The notes under the pieces were generated by a model, which was not told the DNA's origin, made no database searches, and saw nothing but the letters and a program-made list of their open reading frames with translations. From Saprospirales bacterium (GTDB taxonomy: Bacteria > Bacteroidota > Bacteroidia > Chitinophagales > JADJOU01), in contig CANHJR010000009.1 of NCBI GenBank assembly GCA_947461165.1, positions 1 through 14,223 of the forward strand: a stretch of 14,223 bases of DNA, written 5' to 3'. The stretch's first letter is position 1. Each line of letters begins with the position of its first letter. The position numbers and the translations under genes were made by a program. Shown one piece after another: positions 1-6,317 of this stretch.

Positions 1-1017
1 GAAAGATATGCCGTGCTTCCTATTTCAAACATTGAAGAAAAACATATCAAGGATGTCAACTTGAATTTTGTTCAATATTCTACGATGAAAGTAGCTCTAA
101 CAGATCTGAGATATGCTTTTTTTGATAAGATACCTGAACTCCATTATGATTTCAACGATCGCATCGTCCAAAGCGTGGAGCAAACGGGATACATTCGAAG
201 GACGTTGATGCATGAGCAAGACAAAATTGGTGATACCTTCAAAAAGCTTGGCAGAGAAGAATATGTCTCCATGTTTGGGTCTGCTCCACCCAAAACAGGA
301 ACAAACTTTATACCATATGAAGACGATTGGAATATGTATGGGAAACGGACTCAAAAACTATCAAAATCCTATGATACGACCGAGATCTATGGTGAGGTTG
401 ATGAAAAGCTAGAGAATGGAATGATTCATATCAAGGCGAATCACGCCAAATACCAACGAGAAAAGCTACGAGAGCTGACTCGCGAAGAAAAAAGAGAACG
501 AGACTCCATCCGCAGGTACAATGAACGCTTTATGGTTTATGATAGTTTGGGAGAATTAAAAAAGCTTCTTAAATTTAAAAAGAAAGAGGAAAAAAGAATT
601 CGAGATTCTGTCTTTAAAGCCCGGTTGGATCCCAACTTCCGATCTACTTACACCATGCCAGTCGAGAAAGCACCATCTATCCCGGCCTACAAACCAGAAT
701 TTCGTGGCTCCGCATTTTCTTCCCCAAATATGTCAAGTAGCGACAATTCGTCTCCTGTCAAAAATATCGAAGAATATTTCTGCGTAGAGTTTCTCATATC
801 TGCGTCAGGACAGGCAGTTGATATAGAGCAGTATCCTTTTATCTTTGGATATGAAGTCAAAAAAGAAGGAGGCTTCTACCATTACTATTTCGGAAGAACG
901 AATACGCCGGCACTGGCTATAGAACTGTGCAAATCCATAAGAGCCAAAGGACTATCAAGCTCAATTGTTGTCAAATTTACCAATGGTGCACGCACCGTAT
1001 ACAAAGACAATTTCTAA
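1..1017 (+). CDS. Unrecognised envelope-type protein with SPOR-like C-terminal domain (5' partial)
   Basis: The frame is open from base 1 (E-R-Y-A-V-L-P...), so the start and any signal peptide lie outside the window; the GTG at 13 is an internal codon unless proven otherwise. About 338 residues are visible. I do not recognise the first 130. A strongly charged, probably helical Lys/Arg/Glu-rich stretch follows, at about residues 145-210 counted from the GTG. The last 80 residues (about 254-334) have the beta-alpha-beta look of a SPOR or SPOR-like peptidoglycan-binding domain: an FCVEFLISASG strand, GFYHYYFGRTNTPALAIELC, then AKGLSSSIVVKFTNG. This resembles the GxYrYtvG...A...c..lr.kG...afvv.f.nG pattern common in Bacteroidota proteins. 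A periplasmic or envelope role is inferred from that domain only. The stop codon abuts the ATG of the M16 gene, so the two are probably co-transcribed. Confidence 0.6.
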   Translation, partial: ERYAVLPISNIEEKHIKDVNLNFVQYSTMKVALTDLRYAFFDKIPELHYDFNDRIVQSVEQTGYIRRTLMHEQDKIGDTFKKLGREEYVSMFGSAPPKTGTNFIPYEDDWNMYGKRTQKLSKSYDTTEIYGEVDEKLENGMIHIKANHAKYQREKLRELTREEKRERDSIRRYNERFMVYDSLGELKKLLKFKKKEEKRIRDSVFKARLDPNFRSTYTMPVEKAPSIPAYKPEFRGSAFSSPNMSSSDNSSPVKNIEEYFCVEFLISASGQAVDIEQYPFIFGYEVKKEGGFYHYYFGRTNTPALAIELCKSIRAKGLSSSIVVKFTNGARTVYKDNF

Positions 1018-2193
1018 ATGTTTTTTCAAACGATTCGTGAGTCCGATACTCAATTGATCAAAATACTTGCAATTTTCCCTATCGGAAGACAAAATGAGCC
1101 GAAACGAGCCTTGGTTCAAGCTATGACTGCCATGCTTCGAAAAGCCACGATCAGCAAAGCCAATAAAGAGCTTCAAGAGGCCATTGATTTCTATGGGGCC
1201 AGTATGGAAATTTATTCATCGTCCTTGTATATTACTGCTGAGATGAATTGCTTAGCCAAATTCACAGAGCCTGTTCTTGATTTGCTATTCGAAGTATTGT
1301 TTGAGGCGAAATTTGATGAAGATGATTGGGTAACCATTTCTAATATTCTAAAAGAAAACATCCTACAAAGTCAGCATCAAACAGACTACTGGGCAGAGCG
1401 AAACCTTTCCTTGAATCTATATGGAAAGGATCATATCCTTGGTTATTACACAAATACCCGGGACTATGATGATATCTCCATCTCTGATATTCGTTCCTTT
1501 TACTCGACCTACCTAACCAATTGTTGTCCGAAATTCTTTCTCGCGGGGGAACTGCCAAAAAATACAGAATCATACATTACCTCTCTTGTCACCAAATACA
1601 AACTGGCGGATACCAAATCCACATATGCACCAACTACCATAAATTCATCAGGAAATTATTGTTCACATAAGTTAGAAAATGCCTCACAAGCGTCTGTAAG
1701 AATGGCTATTTCAATACAAAGAACCTCTTTTGAAGATTTTTTAAAAATTGAAATCTGGTCGATGTTTTTGGGTGGACATTACATGTCAGAGCTTATGATC
1801 CTGCTTCGACAAAAATTGGGATTGACATATGGAGTGCACTCACATTGTGTGCATCATGCACACACATCTATACTTCATATTGGTTTTGACACCGATTCTA
1901 AAAACGTAGATATATCCTTAAAGAAAATAAACAATCTGTTTAAGCGTTTAAATTCCGAAAACAATTTGGATCTCACTGATGCGATCAATCAATACCGAAG
2001 TCAATATTCTAGAAACTCTGAGAAAGCACTAACAGAGATTTTATATCAAGTTCGATTGACTCGATTGGGATACGACTATTCTGAATATCAAAAATTTATG
2101 CTAGGATCAGATTCTACAATTCTTAATAAAATGAACAATATACAAGGACGTATTTTTGATTTTGGTCAATACAATAAATCTATCGCATATTGA
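1018..2193 (+). CDS. M16 family peptidase homologue lacking the zinc site
   Basis: This 391-residue protein has the M16B (insulinase/processing-peptidase-like) layout of two alpha/beta halves. Where active members carry HxxEH followed by a GT turn, this protein reads ALVQAMTAMLRKAT (about residues 31-44), so the zinc ligands are absent. The following FYGASMEIYSSSLYITAEMN matches the conserved GA.....s.d.t....... region. The second half keeps the Arg/Tyr signature as LMILLRQKLGLTYGVHS (about residues 259-275). By family knowledge this is the pattern of the non-catalytic partner in M16B heterodimers, which helps bind peptide for a zinc-bearing subunit. No such partner lies directly beside it, because the upstream neighbour is the SPOR-like protein. 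The ATG directly follows the preceding TAA. No signal peptide is visible, and the beta-sheet begins almost at residue 1, slightly short for the family. Confidence 0.82.
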   Translation: MFFQTIRESDTQLIKILAIFPIGRQNEPKRALVQAMTAMLRKATISKANKELQEAIDFYGASMEIYSSSLYITAEMNCLAKFTEPVLDLLFEVLFEAKFDEDDWVTISNILKENILQSQHQTDYWAERNLSLNLYGKDHILGYYTNTRDYDDISISDIRSFYSTYLTNCCPKFFLAGELPKNTESYITSLVTKYKLADTKSTYAPTTINSSGNYCSHKLENASQASVRMAISIQRTSFEDFLKIEIWSMFLGGHYMSELMILLRQKLGLTYGVHSHCVHHAHTSILHIGFDTDSKNVDISLKKINNLFKRLNSENNLDLTDAINQYRSQYSRNSEKALTEILYQVRLTRLGYDYSEYQKFMLGSDSTILNKMNNIQGRIFDFGQYNKSIAY

Positions 2194-3959
2194 AATGGAA
2201 TACGTTTTTTTTGTTCTTTCTTTTTTCAGATCTTGGATTTGGACAAGCCGCTAATCCTATTATTAAATGCGTTCAACGAAATACTTCTCTCAATACCATT
2301 ACATGGCAGAACCCAATTGTGCCTTGTGGTCCTATTGATAAGACATATATCTATGTCGCAACCTCTTCAACAGGACCATTTATCTTGTTAGATTCCTCCA
2401 ATACGAATTCATACGTTCATACTCCCGTCGTCCAAGCCAACACCTACTATTATTGTTTGGTAGCCAAGTACAATTGCCCAATTCCCTTAAGTGGTTTTTC
2501 GGATACCTTTGAAGACACTAGAATTCCAAGACCAAATCTAAGAGCGATCTCGATAGAAAATGGACAAGTATCCTATAGCTGGGATCCGATCCCCAATAGG
2601 AAGGAGATATACGGTTATCCGATCATCATTCCTAGCAGTATATTGGATACTGTTTTAGCTAAAACCCTCTCAACCACATATATAGACATCAATTATAACT
2701 CAAATTCTGGCCCCTATCAAGGTGCGATCGCGGCTATGGATAGCTGTGGTGGCATCAATGGTCGTTCGGGTTTCTTTTATCAAATCACTTCATTTCTTAA
2801 TATCAATAGCAATCCATGCAACGGTACGATCAACTTGTCATGGACGAAATATAAAGGCTGGGATGCTTCAGATCAAACGGGAGGTTATGAAATTCTTGTA
2901 ACGAAAAATCAGGACCCAGAAAAAGTTATTCTCAAGGTAACGCAAGATGTGACTGCATTTATATATTCAGATTTTGTATTCGGAGATACGATTACAATTC
3001 GAGTTCGGGCGATTCATCCAACGGATGCCAATATCGTATCGCATACTAATAGCTATACGATCATTTCTAAAAAAGCGGTGAAGCCAGAAATTTTTCACGG
3101 AATATCAGCATCCTATCTCAATATCAATCAAGTAAAGATAAGCTGGTATATGGACAAAGCTTCTAGACCAAGGTCCTTTACCCTCCATCCTTATAATTTG
3201 AAAACGAGAACGATATTGCCAAAAATCGAAAATACTCCATTTTTCAGAGACGATCAAGGAAGGTACTTCGCTATTGATAACCAAGCGAGTTCAGCTGTTG
3301 CAATTCGATATGCTATCAAAATGATAGATTCCTGCTTCAATGAGTATGATGGCGTTCCGGTGGCAACATGCTATCTCAATGCAGAACAAATTGGGCAATA
3401 TCGAAATGAATTGAAATGGAAAGAGGATTTCTTTCCAGATTCTGTAGCATACACTATCCTCAGTAGAGTCATAGAGTATAGCACCGATGGTGGTGTTCAG
3501 TTTAATTCCATTCCAGAATATGATGGTCTTTCCCTAAGTTTCAAACATGATTTGAGATACCTTGCCAATAATTTCGGTAGAATGTGTTATCGTCTACGAT
3601 TGACATACAAAATTGATACTGCTGCCGAAGTTCGTGATTCTATTCGCGAGATTTATTCTGAGACAGCTTGTATTGCTCTCCGAACGATTCTTTGGGTTCC
3701 AACGGCATTCAAGGTCAATGGTGTCACCCCTCAATTCAAACCAATGCTTATTTTTCATTCAAGCTCTGATTTTGAAATGAAAATATTCACACGCTGGGGA
3801 CAAGAAGTCTTTCAAACCAAGGATCATAATCAAGGATGGAATGGTATATTCCAAAATGGCACTCAAGCACCAGAAGACAATTATATGTATCTCATAAGAT
3901 ATACTGGTAATGACGGCGTAGAGGTTACAAAAACAGGCAACTTTGTATTGCTAAGATAA
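2190..3959 (+). CDS. Secreted fibronectin-like protein with gliding-motility (T9SS type B) C-terminal domain
   Basis: This 589-residue protein begins with a signal peptide (short basic start, FFLFFLFSDLGFG core, cleavage near residues 18-20). The body is beta-rich, with at least three fibronectin-III/Ig-like stretches, for example around residues 25-110 and 205-295. Several cysteine pairs occur (VPCG, DSCGG, NPCNG), as in secreted Bacteroidota proteins. Residues 500-589 form the CHU_C-like gliding-motility-associated domain: WVPTAF, then FEMKIFTRWGQEVF, GWNGIFQNG, a Y-x-Y-L-I strand, and TGNFVLLR at the end. This is the type B signal for export by the type IX secretion system, so surface display or release is expected. 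The start is TTG at 2190, overlapping the M16 stop by four bases (TTGA). The frame has a TAA at 2175-2177 and no ATG in between, so TTG is the only sensible start. The ligand or function of the body is unknown. Confidence 0.87.
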   Translation: MKWNTFFLFFLFSDLGFGQAANPIIKCVQRNTSLNTITWQNPIVPCGPIDKTYIYVATSSTGPFILLDSSNTNSYVHTPVVQANTYYYCLVAKYNCPIPLSGFSDTFEDTRIPRPNLRAISIENGQVSYSWDPIPNRKEIYGYPIIIPSSILDTVLAKTLSTTYIDINYNSNSGPYQGAIAAMDSCGGINGRSGFFYQITSFLNINSNPCNGTINLSWTKYKGWDASDQTGGYEILVTKNQDPEKVILKVTQDVTAFIYSDFVFGDTITIRVRAIHPTDANIVSHTNSYTIISKKAVKPEIFHGISASYLNINQVKISWYMDKASRPRSFTLHPYNLKTRTILPKIENTPFFRDDQGRYFAIDNQASSAVAIRYAIKMIDSCFNEYDGVPVATCYLNAEQIGQYRNELKWKEDFFPDSVAYTILSRVIEYSTDGGVQFNSIPEYDGLSLSFKHDLRYLANNFGRMCYRLRLTYKIDTAAEVRDSIREIYSETACIALRTILWVPTAFKVNGVTPQFKPMLIFHSSSDFEMKIFTRWGQEVFQTKDHNQGWNGIFQNGTQAPEDNYMYLIRYTGNDGVEVTKTGNFVLLR

Positions 3960-3969
3960 ATCAAACATC

Positions 3970-4014
3970 AAAAAAAGGTATTGATATCAATCGCGTCAAT
4001 ACCTCTATTTTTAT
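3970..4014. terminator. Strong intrinsic terminator, probably bidirectional
   Basis: A perfect 9-bp stem, AGGTATTGA (3976-3984) pairing with TCAATACCT (3996-4004), encloses an 11-base loop. An A-run lies on the left (3970-3975) and a CTATTTTTATT tail on the right. It begins about 16 bases after the stop of the T9SS protein. The A-run would serve as a U-tract for transcription coming from the convergent pterin synthase gene. Confidence 0.85.
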
Positions 4015-4051
4015 TAAAACAATTATCAACCCCTGATTGAGCATTAACCTC

Positions 4052-4093
4052 GAAAAAATCAATGGACGACCATATCTAATTCTTGATTTTTTC
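4052..4093 (-). terminator. AT-rich inverted repeat, likely terminator of the pterin synthase gene
   Basis: An 11-bp perfect inverted repeat, GAAAAAATCAA (4052-4062) with TTGATTTTTTC (4083-4093), has a 20-base loop. Read on the minus strand it lies 53 bases past the end of the pterin synthase gene, and the second arm ends in a T6 run. It is a second convergent stop element beside the one at 3970-4014. The rest of the 187-base gap between the two genes shows no credible gene. Confidence 0.55.
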
Positions 4094-4146
4094 ATCCGAT
4101 GATCCAATATTCATAGCATTTATAGAATTCTACACTGGATATATGA

Positions 4147-4554
4147 TCACATTGGATACTCGCTATAATTTCGAATAGTTTCGTAAAGTTTGACCTTGAC
4201 TTGAAACTCGGGCTCTATTCGTTTGCGGACTTTGTTATATATGACAACTGCCATGTTTTCTACCGTTGGTATCAAAGATTTAAAATCTTCGGTGTCCAAG
4301 TTTAAGTTGCGATGATCATAGACTTCTGTCACTTCTTCTTTTATGACTGTCTTTAATCTAGCGATATCATATACATATCCTGATTGAGGATTGATAGCAC
4401 CTACAATGGTCACGTGCAACTCATAATTGTGGCCGTGATAATTGGGATATGAGCATTTTCCATATTGCTCAAAATTCTGCTCATCAGTCAGATCAGAGCG
4501 ATGAAGTCGATGCGCAGCATTGAAGATTTCGCGTCGTGTAATGGAAGATAACAT
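4147..4554 (-). CDS. 6-pyruvoyltetrahydropterin synthase / 6-carboxytetrahydropterin synthase (PTPS/QueD) family protein
   Basis: This 135-residue enzyme has the complete PTPS/QueD active site. Zinc histidines are H15 (FNAAHRLH), H40 and H42 (HGH). C34 is the catalytic cysteine, with D80-H81 (YDHRNLN), E99 (PTVENMA) and E125 (LYETIRNY). The family converts 7,8-dihydroneopterin triphosphate to 6-pyruvoyl- or 6-carboxy-tetrahydropterin, leading to biopterin cofactors or queuosine. The Cys-to-HGH spacing is C-x5-HGH, as in animal PTPS, whereas E. coli QueD has C-x3-HGH. The local sequence around TDEQNF..YGKC also resembles the animal enzyme. Database tools may still label it QueD, and substrate cannot be settled here. 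I use ATG 4554. An in-frame TTG at 4575 would add seven residues, but it lies inside the -7 promoter box. No queuosine genes are adjacent. Confidence 0.88.
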   Translation of the reverse strand: MLSSITRREIFNAAHRLHRSDLTDEQNFEQYGKCSYPNYHGHNYELHVTIVGAINPQSGYVYDIARLKTVIKEEVTEVYDHRNLNLDTEDFKSLIPTVENMAVVIYNKVRKRIEPEFQVKVKLYETIRNYSEYPM

Positions 4555-4572
4555 TTTCTTTATTCTATTTGA

Positions 4573-4580
4573 CAAATATA
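4573..4580 (-). promoter_or_regulatory. Bacteroidota -7 promoter box for the pterin synthase gene
   Basis: Read on the minus strand the bases are TATATTTG, an exact match to the TAnnTTTG element known for Bacteroidota primary-sigma promoters. It ends 18 bases before the ATG at 4554. No clear -33 TTTG at normal spacing is visible. The box overlaps the alternative TTG start and thereby argues against that start. Confidence 0.6.
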
Positions 4581-4601
4581 AATCATTTGATTCAGATACC
4601 C

Positions 4602-4609
4602 TATTTTTG
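4602..4609 (+). promoter_or_regulatory. Bacteroidota -7 promoter box 8 bases before the ATG
   Basis: TATTTTTG matches TAnnTTTG and is followed by exactly eight bases and then the ATG at 4618. With the usual 5-7 base distance from box to transcription start, the mRNA would begin at or within a few bases of the start codon. No properly spaced -33 element is seen. It would drive the operon from 4618 to 6173. Confidence 0.5.
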
Positions 4610-4617
4610 CAATCAAT

Positions 4618-4974
4618 ATGATGGCAAAAGATATTCTAATTAGTATCGAAAATGAGGTGGCAAAACACCAAGAACATTTGATTCAGGTAAGATCCGTGAT
4701 TATAGACCAGAGCATTTCCAATTATCCGATCTTTGTATTCCAGAAACCAAGTCAGGCCATTCTCGGATCAAAAATAATTGATGCCGCTGCGTCAACAGAT
4801 AGATGGTCTATATTCATTACACATCTAGAAGAGCTTTATCACAAAAAAATCATTCTTGAGGATAAATTAGAAGACTTTCAGTTTCAGTACAAAAACAATA
4901 ATGACAAATATTGCATCTTACTGATCGAAAATATAGATGAATATTCATTTGTATTCACCCCTATGGAAATCTAA
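4618..4974 (+). CDS. Hypothetical protein, 118 residues
   Basis: I do not recognise a family. The protein is soluble-looking, with no signal peptide or membrane segment. It has an amphipathic N-terminal helix (about residues 4-22), a beta stretch SNYPIFVFQK, a helix around LGSKIIDAAASTDRWSIFIT, and a helix with many acidic and basic residues (EELYHKKIILEDKLEDFQ, about residues 70-88). It ends in a strand pair (YCILLIENIDEYSFVFTP). This looks like a small single-domain alpha/beta protein. It is the first gene of an apparent operon, three bases before the metallo-hydrolase and then purN, so co-expression with those is likely. ATG at 4618 is followed at once by a second ATG at 4621, and either could be the start. 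Composition resembles that of its neighbours, and I see no sign of transfer. Confidence 0.75.
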   Translation: MMAKDILISIENEVAKHQEHLIQVRSVIIDQSISNYPIFVFQKPSQAILGSKIIDAAASTDRWSIFITHLEELYHKKIILEDKLEDFQFQYKNNNDKYCILLIENIDEYSFVFTPMEI

Positions 4975-4977
4975 TTT

Positions 4978-5616
4978 ATGCTACGTATTCAAAAATTTAC
5001 GTTCAATCCAATTCAGGAAAACATGTATGTTCTTTATGATGAAACCAAGGAATGTGTCATCATAGATCCAGGCTGCTATTTTGACAATGAGGAGAAAAAA
5101 CTTCAAAATTTTATCGAAGAAAACAAGCTTGTGCCTAAATATCTTCTCAACACACACTGTCACCTAGACCATATTTGCGGCAATGCTTTTGTATCGAAAA
5201 CATGGCATTTATCCTTGTCCGCAAACCCGCTTGATGCTTATAATTTGGATCTCAGTATCAAAGCTGGAATTAGCTATAACATGCCTATTGCGCCGAGTCC
5301 ACCGATAAGTCTTGAGCTTCAAGAGGGTGATACCGTTCGGTTTGGAAATATCAGTTTAGACGTTCTATTCACCCCGGGTCATTGTAGTGGTCATATTGCT
5401 TTTTACAATGACGCTCACAAGGTTTTGATTTCTGGTGATTGTCTTTTTCGAGAAAGTATAGGGCGTACGGACTTGCCCGGGGGAGACTGGGACACACTGA
5501 TAGAAAGTATTCAGACCAAGCTATTCACTTTGCCAGAAGATACTACGGTCTATTCAGGACATGGACAAGAAACCACAATCGGTTATGAAATGAGAAACAA
5601 TCCATTTTTCAAATGA
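4978..5616 (+). CDS. MBL-fold metallo-hydrolase (glyoxalase II-like, YcbL type)
   Basis: This 212-residue protein is a single metallo-beta-lactamase-fold domain of the short glyoxalase-II-like class. The metal-binding motif is THCHLDH with H60, H62, D64 and H65. It is followed by the third-ligand histidine H135 (TPGHCSGH), the bridging D154 (SGDCLF, then IGRTDLPGGD) and the last histidine H195 (YSGHGQET). All expected ligands are present, so an active di-metal hydrolase is likely. By family knowledge the substrates are thioesters such as S-lactoylglutathione or other small esters. The C-terminal substrate domain of true glyoxalase II is missing, so the actual substrate is open. No signal peptide is seen, so it should be cytoplasmic. 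It starts three bases after the 118-residue gene and overlaps purN by four bases (ATGA), which suggests translational coupling. Confidence 0.9.
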   Translation: MLRIQKFTFNPIQENMYVLYDETKECVIIDPGCYFDNEEKKLQNFIEENKLVPKYLLNTHCHLDHICGNAFVSKTWHLSLSANPLDAYNLDLSIKAGISYNMPIAPSPPISLELQEGDTVRFGNISLDVLFTPGHCSGHIAFYNDAHKVLISGDCLFRESIGRTDLPGGDWDTLIESIQTKLFTLPEDTTVYSGHGQETTIGYEMRNNPFFK

Positions 5617-6173
5617 TGATCAGGCTCGCTATTTTTGCCTCAGGCAGCGGATCCAATGCAGAGAATATATTTCATTCTTTTAAAAATAATGATCAAGTTG
5701 AGGTTCAAATGCTTGTTTGCAATAAAGCAGAAGCAGGAGTTTGGGAACGATTTAAAAACACGAATATTCAGAAGGTTCTCATATCCAAATCCGATCTAGA
5801 ATCAAATGGTTTTCTAACACAGCTCAGCCAAATTGACTTTATCATACTTGCAGGGTTTCTATTGAAAATTCCATCGATTTTGATAGAAAAATTTCCTTCT
5901 AAAATCATCAATGTTCATCCTTCTCTTCTACCTAAGTATGGAGGCAAAGGAATGTATGGCGCTCATGTTCACAAGGCCGTCTTGGAAGCCAAAGAGACGG
6001 AAACAGGCATCACTATTCACCTCGTCGATGAAGAGTTTGATCATGGCAAACATCTTTTCCAAGTATCATTTCCAATAGAATCAGAAGACAGTCTTGAGTC
6101 CATTCAATCCAAAATCAACGCCCTTGAAATGGAGTTTTATCCAAAGGTGATCGAGGAAGTGGTTTTGGGGTAA
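5613..6173 (+). CDS. purN: Phosphoribosylglycinamide formyltransferase (GAR transformylase)
   Basis: PurN transfers the formyl group of 10-formyl-tetrahydrofolate to glycinamide ribonucleotide in purine synthesis. This 186-residue protein has the phosphate loop ASGSGSNAENIF (residues 9-20), the LAGFLLKIP folate/structural segment (79-87), and the catalytic triad N100 and H102 (INVHPSLLP) and D143 (EEFDHG). GGKGMYGAHVH (110-120) is the usual substrate loop. Length is slightly shorter than the E. coli enzyme (about 212), which is normal for Bacteroidota. The ATG overlaps the metallo-hydrolase stop, and a second ATG follows immediately. It is last in its operon and convergent with the membrane-protein gene at 6318. 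The folate link to metF, about 2.5 kb away on the other strand, is probably coincidental. Confidence 0.95.
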   Translation: MMIRLAIFASGSGSNAENIFHSFKNNDQVEVQMLVCNKAEAGVWERFKNTNIQKVLISKSDLESNGFLTQLSQIDFIILAGFLLKIPSILIEKFPSKIINVHPSLLPKYGGKGMYGAHVHKAVLEAKETETGITIHLVDEEFDHGKHLFQVSFPIESEDSLESIQSKINALEMEFYPKVIEEVVLG

Positions 6174-6231
6174 TAATCTAGATCTTGTTTTAAAATGCAA
6201 TGTATCATTTCACACCAGATAGAGAAATCTG

Positions 6232-6252
6232 TCATCAAAGCATTTTTGATGA
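6232..6252. repeat. Perfect 8-bp hairpin in the convergent gap after purN
   Basis: TCATCAAA (6232-6239) pairs with TTTGATGA (6245-6252) around a five-base loop. It lies in the 144-base gap between the convergent purN and membrane-protein genes. No T-run follows on the plus strand, so a terminator role is uncertain. A weaker CTATT/AATAG hairpin with A/T runs lies at 6289-6303, nearer the end of the minus-strand gene. Nothing else is seen in this gap. Confidence 0.4.
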
Positions 6253-6317
6253 ATCAAAGTAAATTTATAGGACTCCCATTCATACTGTCTATTAAAAAAA
6301 TAGCCCTCTAAAAAAAT

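Noticed and set aside
13..15. GTG at base 13 as the true start of the first gene
   Set aside because: The frame is open upstream to base 1 and no signal peptide or promoter is seen, so the gene is more likely cut by the window edge.
4555..4575. Seven-residue N-terminal extension of the pterin synthase from TTG 4575
   Set aside because: The TTG lies within the TATATTTG promoter box, and the conserved part begins after the ATG at 4554.
6289..6303. CTATT/AATAG hairpin as terminator of the membrane-protein gene
   Set aside because: The stem is only five A/T-rich pairs. T-runs nearby make a terminator possible, but the evidence is too weak to list it separately.
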